Shown here one piece after another: positions 16,926 to 24,486 of a DNA stretch of 64,000 nt. The stretch is taken from assembly GCA_965204905.1 (NCBI GenBank), contig OZ242042.1, forward strand, positions 1,240,001 through 1,304,000, in the 5' to 3' direction. Source of the stretch: Bin87 sp965204905. GTDB lineage: Bacteria; Chloroflexota; Dehalococcoidia; Lucifugimonadales; UBA3495. The notes below the pieces were generated by a model. The model was not told where the DNA came from. It was given only the letters and a program-made list of their open reading frames with translations, and searched no databases. Each line of letters opens with the position of its first letter. The stretch's first letter is position 1. Position numbers and translations under genes: made by a program.

Positions 16926-17867
16926 TCATTCACAGCGGAAGATAATCGCCCGGTTATCTCGAAGACCGCGCTCTGGGTCCCACTCGACGAATCGCGTCAG
17001 CCTTGTATCGTTTTTGAGTCGTAACTCGTCGGCCAAACCGCGCCGCCACCCATTCACCAGCGGCAGTTCCCCCGACAGTCGCAACGGCCCGATTTCGATA
17101 GGGGTTCCCGATCCCGCAAACGGCGAAACGTAATCTATACCGTCGCGGTTGGCGTGATGAAAGGTCATCAAGCCGAGTCGGGGGGCGAAACGGTCGCGGA
17201 TTTCCCCAAGGCCCCGTCTGATGCTCTCTGCGCCCTCCCGATAGTAGGCGTGCATCGACACCAGCCAACGGTCGGCGTCGCATGAGGTTTCAATATCTGA
17301 AGGATCAGCGATGCAGCAAAATCGCATGGATGAAGCGCCCAGACTTCCAGTCGCCGACCCGGATGCTACGTCCACGGCAACATCTTCTCCGGTGGCGGTT
17401 GCGAATCGTTGCCAGAGGCCGAATCCGATGCGCGTCATAGCGTCGGACGGTTCGATCAGATAAACATTGATCTCGGGAACCGCAATCCCGCGTTCCTGCG
17501 CATCGAAGACCGCGAGCGCGAGGCCGCATTCCATTGCCAGGGCGCCGCTGCCAAAGTCCACGATGTCCAACCGGCGTTTTTCCGTCAGGGTGTGCTGCCG
17601 CTCCTCGATAATCCGGCTGATGAGAGACAATGCCGAGTTGACCTGGAACGGCTGGTACCAGACGCTGTAGAACAACGCCACCAACTCCGCCGCGTACTCC
17701 GGCATTTCCAATCGCGGAATCGAACCGTGGAGCGAATCCAGGGCTTGCGCCACCAGCGTCGCTTTCTCATCACGGCTGAGGCCCGTCGTGATACGGGCGA
17801 ATTCTGACGCTGTGGTGTTAGAGATCGCGGCATCCAGGGCGGCGGTGTCCGAAAGACCGTTTGCCAT
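16926..17867 (-). CDS. Putative methyltransferase-like protein
   Basis: A 313-residue soluble protein I cannot place firmly. RLDIVDFGSGALAMECGLALA (about residues 94-114) resembles motif I of class I SAM-dependent methyltransferases, and EINVYLIEPSDAM, about 20 residues further on, fits the acidic residue at the end of the second strand. FHHANRDGID and LVNGWRRGLADEL are conserved-looking but unassigned. The N-terminal 90 residues are helical and may form a cap. It lies downstream of the CoA-binding gene on the same strand, 22 bases away, suggesting a shared transcript. The methyltransferase reading is inference from one motif and its spacing. Confidence 0.5.
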   Translation of the reverse strand: MANGLSDTAALDAAISNTTASEFARITTGLSRDEKATLVAQALDSLHGSIPRLEMPEYAAELVALFYSVWYQPFQVNSALSLISRIIEERQHTLTEKRRLDIVDFGSGALAMECGLALAVFDAQERGIAVPEINVYLIEPSDAMTRIGFGLWQRFATATGEDVAVDVASGSATGSLGASSMRFCCIADPSDIETSCDADRWLVSMHAYYREGAESIRRGLGEIRDRFAPRLGLMTFHHANRDGIDYVSPFAGSGTPIEIGPLRLSGELPLVNGWRRGLADELRLKNDTRLTRFVEWDPERGLRDNRAIIFRCE

Positions 17868-17889
17868 ATCGAATCGGGCCGCCCTCCGG

Positions 17890-18312
17890 TTACGCCCGTC
17901 GCCGCTTGTGCTGCCGCAGGATGCAATCGTCCATCACGACGCCCATTCCGGCTGCTCGCGCCCGTTCTGCTGCCGCCTCATCCACCACGCCGTCTTGCAT
18001 CCACACGTACTCCGCGCCGATGGCAATGGCGTCATCGGTCACGCCGCCGGCAAACTCGCTGCGACGGAAAACGTCAACCAGATCTATTTTCACGCCCTGT
18101 TCCTGCGCCGCCGCAGATGCCGAGGCCAGGTCGTCATACGACTGCTCTCCCAGTACCTCAGCGCGATTCAGCGCCGGGTTCACCGGAATGATGCGGTAGC
18201 CCTGGGACTGCATGTAGGCGGAAACCCCGTGGCTATCCCGCGCCGGGTTGTCTGACAGTCCGACCACCGCGATGGTTTTCACGTTGTCGAGAATCTCGTC
18301 AATCAGGTCCAT
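17890..18312 (-). CDS. CoA-binding domain protein (YccU type)
   Basis: A 140-residue Rossmann-fold protein. IAVVGLSDNPARDSHGVSAYM near the N-terminus, YRIIPVNP and VWMQDGVVDEAAAERARAAG match the small stand-alone CoA-binding domain family related to succinyl-CoA synthetase and to YccU. CoA binding is expected from the family, and a catalytic role is not known. The ATG at 18312 follows GGGAGGATC; upstream in-frame sequence runs into the palindrome at 18334 and is not coding. Confidence 0.85.
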   Translation of the reverse strand: MDLIDEILDNVKTIAVVGLSDNPARDSHGVSAYMQSQGYRIIPVNPALNRAEVLGEQSYDDLASASAAAQEQGVKIDLVDVFRRSEFAGGVTDDAIAIGAEYVWMQDGVVDEAAAERARAAGMGVVMDDCILRQHKRRRA

Positions 18313-18333
18313 ATTGATCCTCCCGCTACTATC

Positions 18334-18364
18334 CGTAGGGGCAGGTTTCAAACCTGCCCCTACG
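18334..18364. repeat. GTAGGGGCAGG palindrome
   Basis: CGTAGGGGCAGGTTT (18334-18348) and AAACCTGCCCCTACG (18350-18364) pair perfectly around one base. The outer arms match the GTAGGGGCG family at 12879, while the inner part differs. It lies between two genes of the same strand. Confidence 0.88.
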
Positions 18365-18387
18365 CTCGCTTGACCTGTAGTGTGGAT

Positions 18388-18762
18388 TCACCGGCTGGCC
18401 GTGCTGTCGTTGGTGGTGATGGTGATGTGCCCCATGTAGCCATCGGCGGTGGCGCCATGCCAGTGGTTTTCACCGGCCTTCACCTGGACGACGTCCCCGA
18501 CGCCCACGTGGTGCTCTTCCGTTTCCGTGGCGACAATGCCGTTGCCGACCGTGATCACCAGGATCTGGTCGCTGCTGTGGCGGTGCCAGCCCGTCTGCGC
18601 TCCCGTCTGAAAGTTGACGACGCTGGCGTTGAAGAAGTCGCTTTCACCCTCCGGGATGATGGGCTGGCGAGTTCGATGCACCTCCCCGCCCGTCCATCCG
18701 GGCACCGGCTCAGCGGGTCCCAACGGCACATGCTCCACGTTGGCAATTCGTACTACGCGCAT
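18388..18762 (-). CDS. Cupin-domain protein
   Basis: A 124-residue single cupin. The metal-binding motif 1 is GWHRHSSDQILVITVGNG (H-x-H, then Q in place of the usual E-x-H pair), and motif 2 is GDVVQVKAGENHWHGAT with its histidine. Small cupins of this kind act as dioxygenases, isomerases or sensor domains, and the ligand cannot be guessed. It is in line with the CoA-binding gene downstream, with a palindrome between them. Confidence 0.85.
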   Translation of the reverse strand: MRVVRIANVEHVPLGPAEPVPGWTGGEVHRTRQPIIPEGESDFFNASVVNFQTGAQTGWHRHSSDQILVITVGNGIVATETEEHHVGVGDVVQVKAGENHWHGATADGYMGHITITTNDSTASR

Positions 18763-18804
18763 AATTCAGCCTCCTTGTGTTTTGTGTAGATAATGGCGCG
18801 AGTG

Positions 18805-19023
18805 TCAGGCTGGGATGGAGTCCCACAATTGTGAGAGCAGTTCCTCGTCAGTGCTGAAATCCAACTCCAGTAGTCCTCGCGCCATACGATGACCCACTCT
18901 GCGGTCTTCGTCATTACCGGTAGCGAGTAGCTCTTGTATGTCTTCTGCTATCCCAAAGCGCAGTTCAGGGTTACGAGCGATCATCTCTCTCGCGCCAATT
19001 TTCCAGTCTTCAGACCGTTGCAT
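18805..19023 (-). CDS. Small antitoxin-like protein of a decayed HigBA/RelE-type locus
   Basis: A 72-residue acidic protein. Its middle and end (LLATGNDEDRRVGHRMARG, then LDFSTDEELL) resemble the antitoxin at 45084 (LLDGNDEDRRIALRILRD, then LGLTDDEIQ), so the two are probably paralogs. Spacing to the toxin remnant upstream repeats the toxin-first order of that other locus. The protein may now be a solitary antitoxin. No DNA-binding motif can be pointed to with certainty. Confidence 0.55.
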   Translation of the reverse strand: MQRSEDWKIGAREMIARNPELRFGIAEDIQELLATGNDEDRRVGHRMARGLLELDFSTDEELLSQLWDSIPA

Positions 19024-19142
19024 TTGTCATGCCGAGCTACTATCCGAAGGATGCGGCGTTGTGCCGTCAAAGACAGTTCTTCTAACCACAGATAGAACGG
19101 GCGTCGTCCTAGATGATCTGAAAATGCCAGAACTTCTGTCAT
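18981..19142 (-). pseudogene. Truncated RelE/HigB-like toxin remnant
   Basis: An ATG at 19142 opens 53 codons reading MTEVLAFSDHLGRRPFYLWL, then EELSLTAQRRILRIVARH, before TGA at 18981. The pattern of an aromatic residue, W-L-x-x-L and a basic helix resembles the first half of RelE/HigB toxins of about 100 residues. The second half with the catalytic basic residues is missing, and the frame runs into the start of the antitoxin-like gene, overlapping it by 43 bases. I read this as a deletion-inactivated toxin. Confidence 0.4.
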
Positions 19143-19176
19143 AGCAGCATTCTAGCACTCTGCTCGCGATGCCAGC

Positions 19177-20079
19177 TTATTTCACTGGCACGGGGGTCCC
19201 GGCAACCTTGATGGGAACGCTGCCTACGGTGTTGCGGCTGGTGAAGTACAACGTCTTCCAGTCGTCTCCGCCGAAGCACAGGTTGGTGGTGGCCGGCTGC
19301 CCGTGGACCACGATGCCCAGCGTTTCTCCGCCGGGATTCATAATGTGCAGCCCGCCGGCGCCGCCGCAGTAAACGTTGCCCTCGGTGTCCACTTTCATCC
19401 CGTCGGGCACGCCCTCGCGCTCGCCGCTCATGTCGGCAAACAGCCGCTGGGTCGCCAGCGACACGGTGCCGTCATCCTGTACGTCAAAGGCGCGGATGAC
19501 GCCTCGTCGGGAATCGTTCACGTATAGCACCGTCTCGTCCGGCGAGAACGCCAGACCGTTCGGCACCACAAAATCGCCGACCAGCAGCGTCAGGGTTCCC
19601 AGGTCGGCGGAGAGCCGGAATACGCCGGAGATCGTCTGCTCCCATTGCTCCCGTGGCCGTCGGAAGGTCCAGGGATCCGTGAAGTAGATGCTCCCGTCGG
19701 ACTTCACCACCACGTCGTTGGGACGGTTGAGTTGCCGGCCCTGAAACTGGTTGGCCAACACGGTGGTGGACCCATCGTGCTCCAGCCTGGAGATGCGCCG
19801 GCCGTCGTGCTCGGCCGCTATCAGCCTCCCTTGCAGATCACGAGTCAAGCCGTTGTGCCGGTTGACCGGTTCCGCATCAACGGTAACGCCGGACCCTGGT
19901 GTGTACCGCATTCGGCGGTTGTTGTGGATGTCGCTGAACAGCAGATACCCGCCGTCGCTCCACCACAAAGGGCCTTCTGCGGGACCTTCGGAGCCGCCGT
20001 AACCGGAGCCGTGCTCTTCAATGGGTGCGCCGGTGTCGATAATCGCGTCCAGCGCGGGAGAAAGTTTCTCAATAGGCAT
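19177..20079 (-). CDS. SMP-30/gluconolactonase-family protein
   Basis: A 300-residue six-bladed propeller. The metal-site and active-site signatures are present: EGPLWWSDGGYLLFSD (first glutamate), RLNRPNDVVVKSDGSIYFTD-like text at about 123-142 (asparagine and aspartate), VPNGLAFSPDETVLYVND (asparagine) and VPDGMKVDTEGNVY (aspartate). Family members hydrolyse sugar lactones with a bound divalent cation. It is a single gene, divergent from the DNA methyltransferase; a sugar-acid role is likely but not supported by neighbours. Confidence 0.88.
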   Translation of the reverse strand: MPIEKLSPALDAIIDTGAPIEEHGSGYGGSEGPAEGPLWWSDGGYLLFSDIHNNRRMRYTPGSGVTVDAEPVNRHNGLTRDLQGRLIAAEHDGRRISRLEHDGSTTVLANQFQGRQLNRPNDVVVKSDGSIYFTDPWTFRRPREQWEQTISGVFRLSADLGTLTLLVGDFVVPNGLAFSPDETVLYVNDSRRGVIRAFDVQDDGTVSLATQRLFADMSGEREGVPDGMKVDTEGNVYCGGAGGLHIMNPGGETLGIVVHGQPATTNLCFGGDDWKTLYFTSRNTVGSVPIKVAGTPVPVK

Positions 20080-20281
20080 GGTTGCGCCTCCTGACGTCGT
20101 TTGGCTTGCGAAAAGGATCTTGAGGTTAGTTCAGGTTGCCAGCGCCATTGTAGGCGGCAGGTTGGCGGGGCGCAACGGCGGATTAGGCAAAAGTCGCCGG
20201 CCCGTCGCTAGGCAAGAGTTCCGCCGTTTCGTGTTCAATACGGCGTAGCATCTTGCCGTATTTTTTGAATGACGCCAATTT

Positions 20282-21115
20282 ATGCGCGACTGGATAAACC
20301 AAATCCACCAGGGCGATTGCCTCACTCTGCTGGCCGAGCTGCCGGATGCCTCCGTCGATCTGGTAGTAACGTCCCCTCCCTACAACCTGCTCAACAGCAG
20401 CGGCAACGGCATGAAAAACGGCAACGGCGGCAAGTGGTCGCGGGCCGCCCTGATGCAGGGCTACGTTGACCACGGCGATGCCATGCCCCACTCCGATTAC
20501 GTTGACTGGCAACGCCGCTGCCTGAACGAAATGCTGCGCGTGCTCACCCCCGGCGGCGCGATTTTCTACAATCACAAATGGCGGGTGCAAAAGGGGTTGC
20601 TGCAAGACCGGGCGGACATCATCGACGGGTTCCCGGTCCGTCAGATCATCATCTGGCAACGGTCCGGCGGGTTCAATCACAACCCGGGCTACTTTTTGCC
20701 AACCTACGAGGTGATCTACCTGATCGCCAAACCGGAATTCCGGCTCGCACCCAAAGCCGGCGGTGTGGGCGACGTGTGGAAAATCCGGCAGGACCGGGGA
20801 AACCCGCACCCGGCGTCTTTCCCGGTGGAGTTGGCCCGACGCGCCATCGCCGCCACCACCGCCGAAATCGTGCTGGACCCGTTCATCGGCAGTGGAACCA
20901 CCGCGGTCGCCGCCCTGATGGAGGGACGGCAATACGTTGGCATCGACCTGTCGGAAGAATACTGCCAGTTCGCTCGCCAGCGCGTTTCCGACGTCGCCCG
21001 TGAAATGGAACGGAGCTCAGAGGCGCCTGAAATCCCGTCGGCGCTTGCGGTGAGGGAAATGCTGTCGGGAACGGCGGAGTCGGCAAGCGCCAGTGAATCG
21101 ACCGGCCGGCGTTAG
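20282..21115 (+). CDS. Site-specific DNA methyltransferase (N4-cytosine or N6-adenine, beta class)
   Basis: A 277-residue amino-methyltransferase. The catalytic motif IV TSPPYN (30-35) comes before the SAM-binding motif I DPFIGSGTT (199-207), and the target-recognition region lies between, the order of beta-class enzymes. SPPY, rather than DPPY or NPPY, is common in N4-cytosine enzymes but is not decisive. No restriction endonuclease gene of a known type lies beside it, so it looks like an orphan methyltransferase; a Uma2 gene of the PD-(D/E)xK type follows 37 bases downstream. No clear Shine-Dalgarno stretch precedes the ATG. The last 30 residues are S/E/A rich and probably disordered. Confidence 0.88.
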   Translation: MRDWINQIHQGDCLTLLAELPDASVDLVVTSPPYNLLNSSGNGMKNGNGGKWSRAALMQGYVDHGDAMPHSDYVDWQRRCLNEMLRVLTPGGAIFYNHKWRVQKGLLQDRADIIDGFPVRQIIIWQRSGGFNHNPGYFLPTYEVIYLIAKPEFRLAPKAGGVGDVWKIRQDRGNPHPASFPVELARRAIAATTAEIVLDPFIGSGTTAVAALMEGRQYVGIDLSEEYCQFARQRVSDVAREMERSSEAPEIPSALAVREMLSGTAESASASESTGRR

Positions 21116-21152
21116 CCGGTTTCGAGTGGTACAATCAGGGGCGGAGGGTGCT

Positions 21153-21806
21153 ATGACTACCGCCACTATCCCGCAGCCGGTAATTTCCTATCGGACAGCC
21201 ACTGTAGCCATCCCGCTATCCGAGTTCGGCAAGTCGTTGGCCGATGCTGACCTGGACAAATGGTTTGAGGCGTTCGCCCAGCGCAATTCCCATGCGGGGC
21301 AATACGAAATTTCCGCGCAAGGATGCTTGCTGATTATGCCGCCTACGGGAGATCCCGGGTCTTTTTACGAGAATGAGATAGCAACCGACTTGACTATCTG
21401 GTCGCGTAGCTACGGCGGCTTTGTCCGCGGCCCCACGGCTCTCTTCGTACTGCCCGACGGCTCTCGCTACGGGCCGGATGCCAGCTGGGTATCGGAGGAA
21501 CGGCGGGATGAGGTAATGCAGGCTACGCGCCCGTTTTCGCGTCTCGTTCCCGATTTCATTGTTGAAGTGCAATCTCCATCCAACAGCCGCCAGGAGTTGA
21601 TTGACAAAATCAACCTGTTTGTCGCCTACGGAACCAAACTGGCCTGGCTTATTGACGCCGACGAGCGAATCGTCATCAAGTTTCGCCCCGGCCGGGAACC
21701 TGAGGTACTGCGCGACCCTGAATTTGTGGACGGCGACGAAGGCGTGCTGCCCGGCTTCCGCTTTGCCGTTCGAGAAAAGATTTTTGACCATTTCACCAAC
21801 CTGTAG
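21153..21806 (+). CDS. Uma2-family putative endonuclease (subfamily A, copy 1)
   Basis: A 217-residue Uma2 (DUF820) protein with the PD-(D/E)xK fold. PDFIVEVQSPSNSRQELIDK carries the D...E...K triad, and AYGTKLAWLIDADERIV follows as in other members. The start YRTATVAIPLSEFGKSL groups it with the copy at 32693 rather than with the three others in this window. ATG 21153 follows GGAGGG; a TACAAT at 21130-21135 could be a -10 box. Uma2 proteins are abundant in Cyanobacteria and Chloroflexota, often with no known target. It lies between a DNA methyltransferase and trxB, but no restriction-modification role is shown. Confidence 0.85.
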   Translation: MTTATIPQPVISYRTATVAIPLSEFGKSLADADLDKWFEAFAQRNSHAGQYEISAQGCLLIMPPTGDPGSFYENEIATDLTIWSRSYGGFVRGPTALFVLPDGSRYGPDASWVSEERRDEVMQATRPFSRLVPDFIVEVQSPSNSRQELIDKINLFVAYGTKLAWLIDADERIVIKFRPGREPEVLRDPEFVDGDEGVLPGFRFAVREKIFDHFTNL

Positions 21807-21819
21807 TGAGGTATATCCG

Positions 21820-22746
21820 GTGCCTGACCAAGAATTCGACGTGTTAATCATCGGCGGCGGCATGGCCGGCTTGACCGCCGGCATCTATGCTTCCCGCTAC
21901 GGCCTGAACACCGCCATCGTTGAGCAGATGATGGCCGGCGCCCAGATCATCAATCTGGAAAAGATCGAGAACTTCCCCGGCTTCCCCCAGGGCATCGCCG
22001 GTTACGAGTTAGGCCCGGCCACCCAGGAACAGGCCATGAACGCCGGCGTGGAAGTGTTGATGGACACCGCTACCCAGGTCTCCGTGGACGGCGACTACTT
22101 GCGCGTAACCGGAGATATGGGCGGCAGCTATCGCGGCAAAGCCGTCATCATGGCCGCCGGTTCATCTCTGCGCTCCCTGGGCATCCCTGGCGAGGAAGAA
22201 TTCGAGGGACGCGGCGTGTCCCACTGCGCCACCTGCGACGGCCCGTTGTACATGGGCCAGACCGTCGCCGTAGTGGGCGGAGGCGATTCGGCAGCCGACG
22301 AGGCCCTCACCCTCACCGAGTACACCGACCGGGTTATCCTCTTCGTCCGTGGCAGTGACCTGGACGCGCAACAGGTGTTACAGGACCGCATCGCCGCGAA
22401 TCCGAAACTGGAGGTGCGATACGGCGCCGAGGTGGTGGAGATAGTTGGCGAGGACACAGTGACCGGCGTCAAGGTCCGTACCGCCGACGGAGAAACCGTT
22501 GAGCCGTTGAGCGGCCTGTTCATATACATCGGACTCGATCCCAACTCGGCGTCAGTAGCCAACCTGGTCCCGCTGGACAACGCTGGGCACATCCCCGTCG
22601 GTCTGTCGATGGACACTCCACAGCCGGGCCTGTTCGCCGCCGGCGACATCCGTCAGCAGTCCGCCGCCCAGTTGGTGGCCTCGGCCGGCGATGGAGCCAC
22701 CGCAGCCATTGCTGCTTTCCGGTACATCAGCGGAAAAACTTGGTAG
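21820..22746 (+). CDS. trxB: Thioredoxin reductase-like FAD protein
   Basis: A 308-residue flavoprotein. FAD-binding GGGMAGLTAG (12-21), the redox-active pair C136 and C139 in CATCDG, NADPH-binding GGGDSAADEA and the C-terminal FAD motif GLFAAGDIR are all present. It transfers electrons from NADPH to thioredoxin or a related disulfide protein. The GTG at 21820 is the only start next to the conserved N-terminus; it comes 13 bases after the Uma2 stop. The enzyme could also serve the peroxiredoxin-like selenoprotein at 55 kb, but there is no positional link. Confidence 0.88.
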   Translation: MPDQEFDVLIIGGGMAGLTAGIYASRYGLNTAIVEQMMAGAQIINLEKIENFPGFPQGIAGYELGPATQEQAMNAGVEVLMDTATQVSVDGDYLRVTGDMGGSYRGKAVIMAAGSSLRSLGIPGEEEFEGRGVSHCATCDGPLYMGQTVAVVGGGDSAADEALTLTEYTDRVILFVRGSDLDAQQVLQDRIAANPKLEVRYGAEVVEIVGEDTVTGVKVRTADGETVEPLSGLFIYIGLDPNSASVANLVPLDNAGHIPVGLSMDTPQPGLFAAGDIRQQSAAQLVASAGDGATAAIAAFRYISGKTW

Positions 22747-22792
22747 AGGGCTCATATCTAACCAATCATCGGTCGTCTCAGCGAGTTGTCCC

Positions 22793-23623
22793 ATGCAGAT
22801 CACCGACCACGTGTACAGCACCCACATTGCCGAAGACCCCAACGCCTACGGAGCGATGCACCCCGGCGGCACCCAGATTTACTTCGTGGGCGACCCGTCC
22901 GGGCGCATGGTAATGATCGATTCAGGCGAACCGTATCGACACTGGCGTCGCCAGATCCTGGAGTACTGGGAGGAATTGGGCAACCCTGCCATCGACGCTA
23001 TCCTCATCACCCATGGGCATGGCGATCACATCGGAGGGCTGGACCGTCTGCAAGAGGCGTTTGGCTGCCCGGTCCGCTGCCATCCCAAGCTGGCGCCGAG
23101 GTTGCAGCACATCCTGGGCGGCGATTCTGTCTCCGCCTTGTCAGCCCGTGAGATCATCACCACTGGCGGGGATGTAACCTTGCGTCCCCTGTTCACGCCG
23201 GGCCACGAGGAAGACCACGTTTGCTACTTTCTGCGGCCCGACCGTGTGCTGTTCAGCGGGGACAACCTCCTCGGCAACTCGTCATCCAGCGTGCGGAACC
23301 TGAAACAGTACATGAACTCCCTGAGCCGCATGGCGAAAACGCGCCCAATTGTGGTCTGCCCCGGACACGGCAACACCATCATGCGCGGAGAGCAGCGGAT
23401 CCAGCAGCAGATCGCCCACCGCCAGGGCCGGGAAGACCAGGTGGTGGCCGCGCTGGGCGATGGCGCCGCCACGGTGGACGAAATCGTCAGCGCCGTGTAC
23501 CCGCGGAACCTCCGCAAATCTCTGCGGGACGCCGCCGGACGCAACGTTCGCACCCATCTCGAAAAACTGCGGCAGGAGGGCGTAATCAGGGAGCGCGAAG
23601 CCACTTACTCGCTGGTGGAGTAA
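22793..23623 (+). CDS. MBL-fold metallo-hydrolase (LACTB2-like)
   Basis: A 276-residue metallo-beta-lactamase fold protein. The zinc motif HGHGDH is at 74-79, further ligands lie in TPGHEEDHVCY and the FSGDNLLG loop, and VCPGHG supplies the last histidine. The C-terminal 60 residues form a winged-helix-like domain (HLEKLRQEGVIRERE), as in LACTB2-type proteins. Relatives include hydrolases of thioesters and RNA endonucleases. The start is the ATG at 22793, 46 bases after trxB, so co-transcription is plausible. Confidence 0.87.
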   Translation: MQITDHVYSTHIAEDPNAYGAMHPGGTQIYFVGDPSGRMVMIDSGEPYRHWRRQILEYWEELGNPAIDAILITHGHGDHIGGLDRLQEAFGCPVRCHPKLAPRLQHILGGDSVSALSAREIITTGGDVTLRPLFTPGHEEDHVCYFLRPDRVLFSGDNLLGNSSSSVRNLKQYMNSLSRMAKTRPIVVCPGHGNTIMRGEQRIQQQIAHRQGREDQVVAALGDGAATVDEIVSAVYPRNLRKSLRDAAGRNVRTHLEKLRQEGVIREREATYSLVE

Positions 23624-23631
23624 ACGCCAGA

Positions 23632-23838
23632 ATGCGTGGTCCCGGCCCCATCATGTTCCGAGCCGCCGGGCCTACCGGCGCGCTGGGCTGCGGTCTCGCA
23701 TTGGTTTTCCTGGGTCTATTCTTGTTGACTCCCGTGGCGGTTTTCCTGATCAAAGGCATCGGCTGGGCATTGATCGTCATCGGGATTCTATTGTCTGCGC
23801 TGGCGCTCTGGGCATGGTTTTGGCGGCGCGGACTTTGA
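23632..23838 (+). CDS. Small membrane protein, hypothetical
   Basis: A 68-residue protein whose residues about 16-36 and 38-60 are hydrophobic (GCGLALVFLGLFLLTPVAVF and WALIVIGILLSALALWAWFW). It ends in WRRGL, which fits a two-helix membrane protein with a cytoplasmic basic tail. It starts eight bases after the MBL gene, suggesting the same transcript. I do not recognise a family. Confidence 0.55.
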   Translation: MRGPGPIMFRAAGPTGALGCGLALVFLGLFLLTPVAVFLIKGIGWALIVIGILLSALALWAWFWRRGL

Positions 23839-23851
23839 CCTAAACCGGCCG

Positions 23852-23896
23852 CAGGACCCGCTCGTGGTGAGCTTGTCGAACCATGAGCGGGTCCTG
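23852..23896. terminator. Long stem-loop between convergent genes
   Basis: CAGGACCCGCTC (23852-23863) pairs with GAGCGGGTCCTG (23885-23896), and TGGT/ACCA extend the stem. The inner part carries the TGAGCTTGTCGAACC type of interspersed repeat; a similar piece occurs near 48318-48340. It can end transcription from both sides. Confidence 0.6.
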
Positions 23897-23903
23897 TGAA
23901 GAA

Positions 23904-24329
23904 CTATTCCTCCATCAGCCCGGACCCGTCCCGTTGCAGCAACTCTATCCTTACGTCGTCCGGCCCGCGAACGAAAGCGATGCGGACGCCCGGGCGAATG
24001 GTGCGCGGCTCCGTGTAGATTTCTGCCCCCTTGCTCCGCAGGTCCTCCACCGCGCCGTCGATGTCGTCAACGCGGAATCCGAAGTGGTCCAGCCCCAGGT
24101 GCGGGTCGCGAGGACTCAGGTCAATGTGCTCTTCGGGCGGAACCGAGGCGATGAAGATGGCAAGTCCATTGATGTCCAGGTCCACCCGTGGCACACCGTC
24201 GCTCTGGATCAGGCGCAGCACCGTGGCGCCGAACATGGTCTCAAAGAAACTTGCCATTCCTTCGGGATCCTTGGTGCGGACGTGGATGTGGTCATAGGTG
24301 TAGGTGTAAACGGGGGCGCTGGTTGTCAT
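23904..24329 (-). CDS. VOC-family protein (glyoxalase/epimerase-like)
   Basis: A 141-residue protein with paired beta-alpha-beta-beta-beta modules: YDHIHVRTKDPEGMASFF at the start, LGLDHFGFRVDDIDGAVEDL in the middle, and VRIAFVRGPDDVRIELLQRD with the final metal-binding glutamate. The two histidines and the glutamate fit a metal site like that of methylmalonyl-CoA epimerase or dioxygenase relatives. It is a monocistronic gene, divergent from the aminotransferase at 24487. Confidence 0.83.
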   Translation of the reverse strand: MTTSAPVYTYTYDHIHVRTKDPEGMASFFETMFGATVLRLIQSDGVPRVDLDINGLAIFIASVPPEEHIDLSPRDPHLGLDHFGFRVDDIDGAVEDLRSKGAEIYTEPRTIRPGVRIAFVRGPDDVRIELLQRDGSGLMEE

Positions 24330-24428
24330 CAGTTAAAACTCCTTGATTCTGTGATCGTGTTCCAATCGTACTACACTAAACGTCGGTACCGCATCGAGCC
24401 GAGTTCGATCGCCGCACGGCCGGCGACA

Positions 24429-24456
24429 TTGACACTGCCCGTCCCAGCACTACAAT
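24429..24456 (+). promoter_or_regulatory. Promoter of the dialkylglycine-decarboxylase-like gene
   Basis: A perfect -35 TTGACA (24429-24434), a 16-base spacer and -10 TACAAT (24451-24456), about 30 bases before the GTG start. Confidence 0.75.
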
Positions 24457-24486
24457 CACCTCAACCTGAACTCCCGGAGGCCATCC

